The notes beneath the pieces are model-generated. The model was not told where the DNA came from, did no database searches, and saw nothing but the letters and a program-made list of their open reading frames with translations. Source: Globodera rostochiensis (taxonomy: Eukaryota; Nematoda; Chromadorea; Rhabditida; Heteroderidae). Taken from it: a stretch of 64,000 nucleotides of DNA. The stretch covers positions 1,517,109 to 1,581,108 of the forward strand of contig JAEVLN010000007.1 in the NCBI GenBank assembly GCA_018350325.1, given 5' to 3'. Numbering within the stretch: the stretch's first letter is position 1; each line of letters starts with the position of its first letter. Positions 43,729 to 53,240 of this stretch are shown one piece after another. The position numbers and the translations under genes were made by a program.

Positions 43729-45343
43729 TAGGGTTGCAGCCGGGGGGGGGGGGGGGGGGCGGGGGGGGGGGGGGGGGAAAACCGGGGATCCCCGGTCATT
43801 CTCATCCCCGTCCCGTCCCCGTTCCCCGGTTTGCCATCCCCGAAAACGGGGATCCCCGGTGCTCATCCCCGGCCGGGGACGGGGATGAAAATGCACCCCT
43901 AAGATGGCCATCATATCAGGAATTTATGATTTTTACTGTTTGAATTTTGGTTTAAGTAAACATATTGCCAACTTTATTGCATAAATATTTATTTACATAT
44001 TTGGTTTCTGTGTTATTTCTTTGCCATATTTTAACATTATTAATGGTTATTTAGAGTTGAAAATGCCAAGTGATATCTGGAGGCATTTTGAACCGCTTAA
44101 AAATGAAGAAAAGGCTAAATGCACTCACTGTGGGAAGAAATATACCCACAAAAATCATTCAACCAAGGGACTTTGGGATCATTTGCAATGCTTGCACAAA
44201 GAAATATGGAAGGAATCAAAGGGACTCAATGACTCAACACCTGATTCACAATCAGCAAAAATTGTAAGATTTCTTTTATACAGAAAATGTTACTTTTATG
44301 CTTTCGGCCGTTAAGGCCCCGAGCAAAATCACTTCGCAGCAATAAAATTCTACGGATTTCAATGATCGTTGATCCGCGTTTCGCTTTCGACGAAAATATT
44401 TTGCTTAAAGACGAATGGATCGAGGTCGAAAATGAATTAATTGATTTCTACCGAAATGGTTGGTTACCCATTGAATTTATCAAAAAAACAAAAACAAATT
44501 TTACTCCTCAATAACGACCCAATTGAACCAACAGAAGAGCAAAATTCTAATCTTTCATTTTCTTTCACTTGTGTTGATTCTGTTGTTGACATAGCAGCGG
44601 AAGTTTCTGATGATTTAATGATTGAAACGAGCTGGACTTCTTTGGCGATTAAAACCAGAGCGATGAGGAAGAATGTAATATAAATTAATAAGGTTTCCAA
44701 AAATATGATTTTGAATTACAATTTGAATAAATTTTAGGTGGAACTTGCAAATTTTCAATCAATCGAAAAGCCGGACCCGAATGAATGTGACCCGTTTGCG
44801 TTTTGGAAAATTTATTCAACCAAATTTCCAACACTCACAAAAGCAGCGCAAGCATTGCTGGCCATTCCCGCTACTTCGGTCTCGTCAGAACGTCTATTCT
44901 CGAAAGCGGGTCTGATCTACGCTAACACATTGCCATTAGCTTTCAATTTATTTTTATGTGTTTTAAATTAATCAAGGTTGAGTGCGGAGAAAGTTGAAGA
45001 AATTTTACAAATTAAAGCAAATTTGTCAGAATTTCCGCTGAAATTACAAGATTATTATGATGATGAAGATTCTCCTGGTGAAGTTGAGGAGTTAGAATGA
45101 ATTGTTTCAATATTGTGTAATTTGGATGAATATTGCTTGCAAAAATAAAGCTTTAATTGAAAACGCCACAAAAAGCAATTTTTTCAAAAATGCACCCCTA
45201 AAAATAGGTTTTGCCCATCCCCGTACGAGGATCCCCGTTCCCCGGTTTACTCATCCCCGAAAACGGGGATCCCCGGTTTGTCCGTCCCCGGTATCCCCGT
45301 CCCCGGTTTGACCGGGGATCCCCCCCCCCCGGCTGCAACCCTA
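43729..45343 (+). mobile_element. hAT transposon with deleted transposase
   Basis: Ends TAGGGTTGCAGCCGGGG and CCCCGGCTGCAACCCTA with the perfect 8-bp duplication GTTTAATT (43721-43728, 45344-45351). GGGGATCCCCGG-type repeats sit just inside both ends. Plus-strand coding remnants: a BED-type zinc finger at 44063-44263 (C-T-H-C...H-L-Q-C-L-H); a central V-D-P-R-F-A-F-D segment at 44320-44500; and the hAT C-terminal dimerisation block at 44738-44930 (D-P-F-A-F-W-K, S-S-E-R-L-F-S-K-A-G). A tail (A-E-K-V-E-E-I-L-Q-I-K) ends near 45100. Much of the catalytic region is missing and frames are broken, so it cannot move on its own. Confidence 0.92.
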
Positions 45344-45466
45344 GTTTAATTGAACCTAATCCACTTTAAATAATCATCATTTAAAACTGAAAATTCCCGG
45401 AATATTCGCATTCTCCATTTGGTTTTTTAAAAATAAAACTTTACTATTATAATCTTAAGATTTGCT

Positions 45467-47447
45467 ATGATGAACGACTTGTACTTTTTTTATTTGGCCA
45501 AAATGGTCATTGTCTTCATTCTGATGCTTTCATCAACCACGTTGGAAGCCCAGGTAATTATTAAAAACATTAAATGACTTTTAATTTTAATTATGAAAAT
45601 GACAAATTCTACGATTTAATGACAGCGATTGGTGAACATTTTGGCGGAGAATTCAATGACACCGAGAAAGTGCTGGAACTTGACTTGAATGGCACCAACT
45701 CATTTTTGAAAGAATTGCACAGATTTGCAACTCGTGAAATTGTCACAAAAGTTAAAAATGGTGAATTTGAGTGTGAAAAGTACAAAAAACCTGATTTTAA
45801 AATGGCTATCAAAGCGCTTTTGGACGAAGATATGCGAAATTTGCTAAAAGCAATTATTGTGCCAAAACCTATCAAAACGATTTTTGACGAAAAATCGTTT
45901 AAAAAGGTGGAAGATTTGGTAAAAGAAATATCTGTGAAATTTTCGGAAGAACAATTATTCAATTTATTATTTTCTCTTGTGGCACTGGAGGCGCTCGTAC
46001 ACGGAAAAAATATTGACGGAACGCTTAAAGAAAAACAAGAAAATTCGAAAGAAAAAATTCAAACATTTCTTGCCCTTGCCGAAATGCTTCATTCTTCCAG
46101 AATCGGAATTAAAGTAATTTTAGAATTTTAATAAAAAGATTTATTAATATTTAAACATTTAAATTAAATTCTCCTTTTTTAGCATTTTTGATTATTGAAT
46201 TGAAATAATTGAGATTAAAACAAAAAATAGTCAAAAGCCCATTTTTGGAGTTGCAATATACAAAGGAAAATACGACGAATTAAACAGTGAAAGCTGCAAA
46301 AGAAAAGTTATTGAAATCTCTCGAGGTAAAATACTTTGATTTGTTGTTAAATTAAAATAATTAATTCAATAAAAATAAAATAATTTTTTAAAATTAAATT
46401 TTTAGCAAATTGCGAAATTCTGAAGCAATTAAATGACCAAAAATTCTCTATTTACGAGTCATTAAATCTTCTAAAAGCAGCATTCAATTGGGGGTACAGT
46501 AAACGTATTCCGAGAGGGAAAATACCGCAAATATTTTGGAATTTGTTAAGACAAATAAATTCCGTATTTAACTTTCATTGGGAAGTAAATGAATATTGGC
46601 ACAAAAACAATAAATGTGCATATGCAATGATTTCCCAAAACATTTTGGAAAATCTCATGAAAATGATTAGTGATAAAGGGATAGACCCGGAATTGCACTT
46701 GGATTCGCAAGACTTCAAAATTCAAGAATATGTTCAAAAGGATGTTGAAGAAAGCTGCAAAAAATTGCAAATTCCTTTTTATATATAATAATTTCTATTA
46801 AATTGACTGGTTTTATGCAAAAATTTGAAAATTTATATTTTTAGTGAAAATGAAGAAGCAAAAATTATATTTTTAAATAATGTTCACCATGAACTGGCAA
46901 TAAATTTCGAGTACAACCAACGGAAGGGTAAGTGTAAACAATGCCTTGAAAACATCAAATTAAAACAAATTTTAAGATATTTATGACAGAGTTGAAGATT
47001 TGTTGTCTGATTGGGTCGACGATTGGACGTTGCCTTACCATGAGATCTTGCAGCTTTCCAAAGAGTCATATTTGAAAAAGAATGCAGAATTTATGTTGAG
47101 TAAAATAGAAAATTTTACATCGGAGAAAAAAAATCGAGCGACAATTAGCATAATTGAGGCATTGATAGGGAAAGAGTTTAATTTGGGTGCATTATTTGAT
47201 GAAATAAAAGCACTGGTGGAAAAAGCAATTCCGGACGCACGGGCTACGTTAACGAAGGCAAAAAAAAAGATAAATACAAAACAATTGGAAAAAAAATATT
47301 CAATTTTTGAAAAACAATCCCAAAAGCAAATGCTGAAGACAAAAAGCCGTTGCAATAATTTGCACAATTAAACAACATGGCGAAAAAGTTAATGCTAAAA
47401 TCCAAAATCAAAACTTTTGAAATTAAAGAACAACTAAATGAATTATC
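45467..47447 (+). pseudogene. Secreted-family copy F, decayed
   Basis: Exon 1 is intact (45467-45553; signal peptide with two adjacent ATGs). Later exons map to about 45591-46113, 46183-46325, 46406-46766, 46845-46927 and 46977-47447. Lesions: a 7-bp loss removes the intron 1 acceptor; a one-base gain near 46075 shifts the frame at the end of exon 2; exon 3 has a stop where other copies have Trp (D-Y-W to D-Y-stop); the intron 4 donor GCAAGT is GCAAAT; and exon 6 has indels and is cut off after N-E-L-S. It is the only copy on the plus strand, and a hAT element separates it from its upstream module. Confidence 0.85.
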
Positions 47448-48039
47448 GCCCGAATGATTTCTTTGTATTTTTTGGGGGTTTTTTATTTCCGATATTCTAT
47501 CGTCCGGGATTTTGATTTAAATGTTCACCGCTGTTTTTATTTTTTCGGGATTTCTATTGAATTTTTAAATGGTGTTATTTCTACAACCTAATTTGTAAGT
47601 TTCCGGTCATTAACAGATAACAAAAACCTTAAATAAATAAAATAAAAAGCTTTAAAAAAATTTTAAATAAGGAAAAATTAAAAATTAATAAATGACAAAT
47701 GAAATTAATTGAATAAAACAAATAGAAAGGACGGCCAAATGAATACATAAACCTCTAATCTTAAAATATAATTTTGTATAAGTATAAAGGAACGAATGAA
47801 ATAACAAAAGTGGGCTAAATATTAAACGAAAAACGATATTAAAATTAACGTAGAAATGAAGAAATATTTCATGGTTGTAATCGACTAAATTTATTAAATC
47901 ACATTTTGGAAGCAAAAAAAGAGAAATGAAGCACATAATATTTGAAACTTTCTTTTTACAAATTTAAAAATTCGTGCCCAATTCCCCTTTGGTCACTAAG
48001 GCGCAAAAAACAAGAAAAAAAATTACTCTGATCGGTCGC
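47448..48039. other. Gene-free AT-rich stretch
   Basis: 3' flank of copy F. 47500-47620 resembles the 3' flank of copy D (CGGGATTTCTATTGAATTTT). No exon seen. Confidence 0.4.
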
Positions 48040-48415
48040 GCTTTGAAAGGCCGAAAATTTTCAAGAGTAAATCGAGCGTGCTCTACACGATAGACATGGT
48101 TTAAAGTGATCAGAGTCCTCACAGTAAGGGATGTTCCCTTTGTTGGTCTAACAACTCAGAATTTTGCCATTTTCACTTAAACAATGTTTATGTATTTTGG
48201 CTCAGCTTTAAACGCTGATTCTGACAAAAAAAAATTTGTTCGAATGGACCAAAACTGGCGGGGTAAGGTGGGGTAGTTTGTTGAGCTGAACGGGAATTTT
48301 GAGCTCTTTTGTCCATTCAGACAAAGTGTCAACACCTTTTAGACAAAGTGCCTAAAGCTGCTAGCCTGCTGTAAAAAGCGGGCGAGAGAGGCTAAGGGGA
48401 CTTTTGATTAGAAAA
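48040..48415. repeat. Dispersed ~520-bp repeat, copy 4 (partial)
   Basis: Almost identical to 26035-26400. The left part of the unit is missing. Non-coding. Confidence 0.85.
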
Positions 48416-48489
48416 AATTATCAAAACTATTACCTAACTGCGAAATAACAGTGCCTGTAAAATCCATTGGAATATAATAATATTAATTA

Positions 48490-48830
48490 CTAAATCAAAA
48501 AAAAAATTGCACAAAAAACGCGTCCTCCGTTTCCGCCAGAGGGCTTCGCCTGGCGTGCTTTTGCATTTTCATTCCACTCATCCACCGAGAACCAATTTTG
48601 GCCGGGAGAGAGTTGGGTGTTGTTTTTCGTACTTTTGGTGGGCTCTGTTGACCGTGCAGCACCGCAAGCGCCGGGAAGGCACACCGCGGCGGCACGGGAG
48701 CCGGTTGAAACAGAAAGGCTGGTTTTTACCCAAATAATGGGAGAGAACCACGCTAGTCTGAAAGAGAGCACGCCGATTGCTCGGAGGCAATTGTCGTTTA
48801 TATAGGATAGGCACATATTTACAATAATTA
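48490..48830 (-). promoter_or_regulatory. Possible core promoter and first exon region, minus strand
   Basis: TATATAAAC on the minus strand at 48804-48796 is followed by about 300 bp of distinctly GC-richer DNA, open in two frames (for example 48816-48490). I recognise no protein and the open frame ends in a poly-A tract. The region could be the promoter and leader of a minus-strand gene that has been truncated by the repeat at 48040-48415. Together with the RWD gene starting at 49254 it would form a divergent pair. Confidence 0.35.
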
Positions 48831-49064
48831 TTTGATGGGTTGCAAATGAAGGGAGAACTGCGAGTGTAATTCCTTCACTATTTTTCCATTTTCGCTTTCT
48901 TGACTCTGCTCTTTTCCAAATGCTCTTGTCGTGCCCTACACTGTCTCTTTTATTTGATGGGTTGCAAATGAAAGTGTAATTCCTTCACTATTTTTCCAGT
49001 TTCGCTTTCTCTGACTCTGCTCTTTTCCAAATGCTCTTGTCGTCTGCCCTACACTGTCTCTTTT
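48829..49064. repeat. Tandem duplication of a ~115-bp unit
   Basis: ATTTGATGGGTTGCAAATGA, then GTGTAATTCCTTCACTATTT, CTGACTCTGCTCTTTTCCAA and CCCTACACTGTCTCTTTT occur twice in tandem. The duplication sits between the putative minus-strand promoter and the RWD gene. Confidence 0.85.
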
Positions 49065-49253
49065 TTGTTTATGGCGCTGTATTTTTCTTTGTTGTCTCCT
49101 TGAAAGACACGTGCTTTCTTCACATTTTTGCCTTCTTTCACCAATTTAGACAAACCGGACGACTAAAATCCAAAACGATTGGTTTTAACCGAATTCGGTT
49201 TATATCCTTTTAAAATCTCTCAATTTTTTTTCTAGATAATTTTTTTAGCAAAA

Positions 49254-50415
49254 ATGGACAAGCTTTGTGAGGAAATTCTGCTCGAAATACAATCAATTGA
49301 GGCCATTTTTCCAAACGAAATCCAATTTGAGTCGGCTCGACAAATCGTAGTCCAATGTGCACCAGGGATGGGAGCCGACGACCTCAAAAAATTTCGGAAG
49401 TCGGAAATCGGAATTCCGAGGCCTTAAAATTTTTCGGAAATCGGAATTCCGGGGTCTCAAAATTTTTCGGAAATCGGAATTCCGACCCCAAGAAAGTCGG
49501 AAATCGGAAATCAGAAAAATTTTCTTACCAAAATTGGCATATTTTTAAAAATTTTTCTCGGCGGCGCCTATCGGCACCGCCGATACCCCCCTTCCCCGCT
49601 CAACAAAATAATTTTAGAAGGGGAAAAAAAATTTCGAAATTGTCATCAAAAAGATTTTTAATTGTGACAAATTTAAAAAATTGTTTCCCACAGCATAGAT
49701 GTGACAAATCGGGAAAAATACGGAATTCCGACCCCAAAAAAGTCGGAAATCGGAAAGTCGGAAACCTGAATTCCGACCATCCCTGATGTGCACCGCTTGT
49801 GAAGCTAAATTTGAGCATTCCGACTGAATATCCATGGTGTCATTGCCTTTAATGACTTATGAAGCACTTGAGAAAAAAATTAAATTTTGTCAAAATGTAT
49901 GAAAAATTGTCATAAATTAAAAAAAAAGGATTTTCTAGGAGAAAATTTAGAAATTTCCAATCAAAAAACTATGGAGCATATGTACATTAAATATTTTAAA
50001 AACAATAAAATGTATAAAAAGCACCATTTTTTCGGAAATTTCGATGCGTTTGTGTTGTTTGGTTGGTCCCTATCAATTAAATGCGTTACCAGACATTGGC
50101 AGAGGGGCTGAGCTGACTCTAAAAATTTGATTTTATTGTCAGTATTTTTTGAAAATCCATTTTTTTGGGTATGCTTAGGTAGTTTTGCAAAAAAAGATTA
50201 AACGGTCACTTCCTCCTATATGGGTGCTTTGCTACAAAACGCAGCAACAATCCAGCCAAACAAACAAAAAATAAATAAATTTTTTTAGCGTTCCTCCGTC
50301 GATGGAAATTTGTGCATCTTCCGTTAGCGGTGGTGAGAAACGACGTCTGCTTACCGAATTGGACAATTTTATTGCGGAGAATCGGGGGGAGCCGGTGCTG
50401 TTGTCAGATCAATAA
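49254..50415 (+). CDS. RWD-domain protein, first exon interrupted by a MITE
   Basis: The start at 49254 follows TTTTTTTAG-CAAAA, a strong acceptor or trans-splice site. The exon reads M-D-K-L-C-E-E-I-L-L-E-I-Q-S-I-E-A-I-F-P, then N-E-I-Q-F-E-S, to 49362. The 423-bp MITE and its duplication follow, and the frame resumes exactly at 49794 with P-L-V-K-L-N-L-S-I-P-T-E-Y-P to 49836. Exon 2 is 50289-50415 (V-P-P-S-M-E-I ... L-L-T-E-L-D-N-F-I-A-E-N-R-G-E, stop). The E-x-x-S-I-E-A-I-F, Y-P-x-x-P-P and L-x-x-E-N-x-G-E pattern is the RWD fold seen in GCN2/RWDD-type proteins. Length without the MITE is about 92 residues, a bare RWD domain. As sequenced, the allele would be non-functional unless the MITE is removed in RNA. 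Confidence 0.65.
49363..49785. mobile_element. hAT-like MITE inside the RWD coding exon
   Basis: Ends CAGGGATGGGAGCCGACG and GACCATCCCTG, with the perfect duplication ATGTGCAC (49355-49362, 49786-49793). The interior has GGAAATCGGAATTCCGA repeats and one copy of the GC-rich palindromic module (49559-49584). Same family as 18204-18332. Confidence 0.92.
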
Positions 50416-51995
50416 ATAATGTCAGATGCGTGATCACTGATCAGCAAGCACCCTTGAAAACCCCATATACCTATGATGTTTTCAGCAAATTTGGAGAGGG
50501 GGTCGCAAAACGGGAAAGTACCCTTATTTTTAGGGGAGTAATGGATTTTTAGGCGGATTGTTGAGGATGTGAGTGCCACAAATTGTTTGGCGGCCCCTTT
50601 TATAGGCAAGAACATTTTCCGCCACTTCGTTTTAATTATTCATTTAACCCTGGGGGCAATGAATAAACGTGGTTTTGTTGAATTAAAAACCAGAGTTGGC
50701 CACAAAAAATGTTCTCAGAAAAGGCCATCCTGACAAAGTATTTTGTAACCCGACGAATGATTCAATAACATTTAGCATCCAATTTGTGAAACGGATCGGA
50801 TTTATATGCTCCAAAAGGCCAAAATTGCACTAAAAGATGCCAAAAATGCCGTGTGCACAAATATGCCGAAATAAGCACCAAAAAATGGCACTTTTAGTGC
50901 ACTAATTAGCTTAATACTTAATTTTTTCTTGTTTTAACGCCTAATTAAGTATTTGCGTATTATTTTAACATTTTTGGAAAATTAATAAATTTGAAAAAAG
51001 TTTCGGTATTTTAAGAGCCAGGCGTCAACTCATTTTGGTCATCTCGGCGCCAGCCAGCCATTTCAGCGTCACCATTTTTTTACGCAAAAATTCAAGTTTT
51101 CAGGCTTTCTTTTTAAACCCCCGAAATATGTTAAATTATTCAATTTCAAACTTGTCCAAAAAGCTCAAACCAACGCGAAAAAGGTTTTTTTAGGCTGTAT
51201 TCATTAGAATATATAAGGACTAAAATACATAAAAATCCGTCCACTATATATAATATGCGCTTTTATTGCATTTTTGTGTCATAATGTCCTAATTTCATCG
51301 AATTTAATTGAACTAAAAACATGAAAATGGGAAATTGCGCAAAAAAATCATCTTTTTTTAGCAAAAATAATATAAAATTGTTGAATTATTATTAAATTAT
51401 GGCATTTTTTTTACCATCCTTCAATTAGAATTGGAAGGTGTCATCATTTTTCATGTCCGTAATTTTGTTTTAATCTTTGAATACCATAAAAATGTTTCAA
51501 CGTTTTGTCTATTTTTGTTCAGAATTTTGCATTTATTCCGCAATTTTGGGTCTAATTATCCGTGTTCCAAAGATTTTTGCAACCTTTAGCCCATAAATTT
51601 GTGTGTAATTGTCAGAGTACCGTTACAAAGTTTCAAATTTAGACCCAAGTTGTCCCAAATCATATCCAAAACTATAATTGTTACTTTTTTTACACATTAC
51701 TGAATTTTCGAAACAAAATTAAGCCAACATTTCTCAGCACCTAATGATACTTTTGGCATTTGCCTCAAAGGCATTTTATAGGCAACTTACTATTCTCACA
51801 TGAGCAGCAGTTCGTTCGCCTGTTTCATATCACAAAAAAAGAGCGTGCCATTCCCACACTAAATGCAAATTAATTACCTAAAACATTTCGCCATCCATCT
51901 GCCGGCACACAACCAAAATGGGCGTTTGATTAGGCTGCGCAGTCCGTTCGCTGTTGAGGCGTCGTCGTTGTTGAGAGAATGTGCCGTGCCTCAAA
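50416..51995. other. Intergenic, no gene seen
   Basis: 50700-51240 contains sequence related, in inverted form, to the element at 21516-22011 (AAATATGCCGAAATAAGCAC; CATCTCGGCGCCAGCC). 51250-51850 is AT-rich unique-looking DNA upstream of the Galpha gene. No supported exon. Confidence 0.4.
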
Positions 51996-52009
51996 GTTAC
52001 CTTGGAAAC
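51996..52009 (+). promoter_or_regulatory. X-box-like RFX/DAF-19 motif
   Basis: GTTACCTTGGAAAC is an imperfect inverted repeat that fits the nematode X-box form GTHNYY-(2)-RRNAAC; the spacer here is TT rather than the usual AT. It lies about 1.2 kb upstream of the Galpha start, inside a short GC-richer patch (51890-52060). In C. elegans such sites mark ciliated sensory neuron genes but are usually within a few hundred bases of the ATG, so the distance weakens the call. Confidence 0.4.
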
Positions 52010-53240
52010 AATGGCACCCATAAAATGCCGCCCCGGCACCCCACCCTTCACAGTTTCAGTGTGGAGTATTTGGCGTAATTTAATTGCGTTAATTCGTTCG
52101 AAATAAAACACTCTTAATCAGTTTTTGAGTGAATTAAATCACGTTCTTTCTCACATCTGCGCCTTTTTTTTGTTGTTGATGACGCTGTCGCCCCCTCCTG
52201 TTACTTTTTAATTATACCGAACCCGGAGCTTAAATTCGGGTAAATTATTTTTTTTAATTTAAAATATTTGAGCCGTTGGTAATATTTCTGATGTAAAATT
52301 GCTAAATTTGATCGCATTTTGATAAAAATCAGTTTAGCATTTAATAGAACTGTTCGAGACTTAAAATTTACTGAGACTCGAGTGTCGAGACCGAGAAATG
52401 ACCCCGAGACTTAAGAGTGAGACCGAGAAATGATCCCGAGACTTGAGAGTCGAGATCAAGACCCAAAAACCGAGAAATTTCTCGGTTCGAGACCCGAGAC
52501 TGAGACTTTTTTGAACTTTTTTTGCAATTCAATCTTTTATTTTAAGCTTCACAAGTTTTAGGAGTGTATTTTTTGGTTTAATTGCATTTTCTTAAGCTAT
52601 TTTTTCAGAAGAAGCATATTTGTCAAGGAATTTTCCAAAGTCCAAGTTTTTTTGAAAACTTCTGGGGGCGGGGGGGCGGCGGTGCCAATAGGCGCCGCCG
52701 AGAAAAATTCAAATTTTTGACTTAATTTGTTAAGAGATTTTCAACCAAAATTTTAAAATATGGTGGTGGCGACGCCGCCTGGAAAATGAATGTTGTAGTA
52801 AATTCTTTAGAAAAAAGTTCCTAAAATTTGCCAAAAATCATCTGTTTAATGTTTTCTGCAAACTGAGTATGAATCTTAAAAAAGGTTTTTAATGAGCTCC
52901 TCAAAGTTGGCCAAAAACCATAGGGGATCACTTTTTGGTCAGATAAGATTGAAATATCGAAAGTTGCACCGATTATTGGCAACTTTAATTACCTGTCTGA
53001 TTGCTTAATAGGAAGGAAATGGAGTTAACGGCACGCCACAATGTTTGCGCAGCGTTTTTATATTTTTTTTCATTAATTAGTTAAACATTATATCCGCATA
53101 AATCCAAGGTCAAAAGTTAATGTTTTAAAGCCTAAAAAACCCAAATTACTACCGGACTCAAAAAACAATTTAAAATTTATTTTAGTCAAAAAGCATTGAT
53201 TTTAACAGATTGACAGAGAATTTAAAAAAATTTTACAAAA
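52010..53240. other. Galpha upstream region
   Basis: 52350-52510 is a GAGACTCGAGTGTCGAGACC-rich repeat. 52678-52702 is another copy of the GC-rich palindromic module. 53180-53240 is AT-rich leader with an ACAG acceptor-like site about 25-30 bp before the ATG. No other exon seen. Confidence 0.4.

Noticed and set aside
43741..43779. Long poly-G tract as a G-quadruplex regulatory site
   Set aside because: It is part of the hAT terminal sequence and homopolymer length is unreliable in assemblies.
48490..48816. 108-codon minus-strand frame as a protein gene
   Set aside because: No recognisable motif, an alternative frame is equally open, and the end runs into a poly-A tract. Kept only as a possible promoter/leader region.
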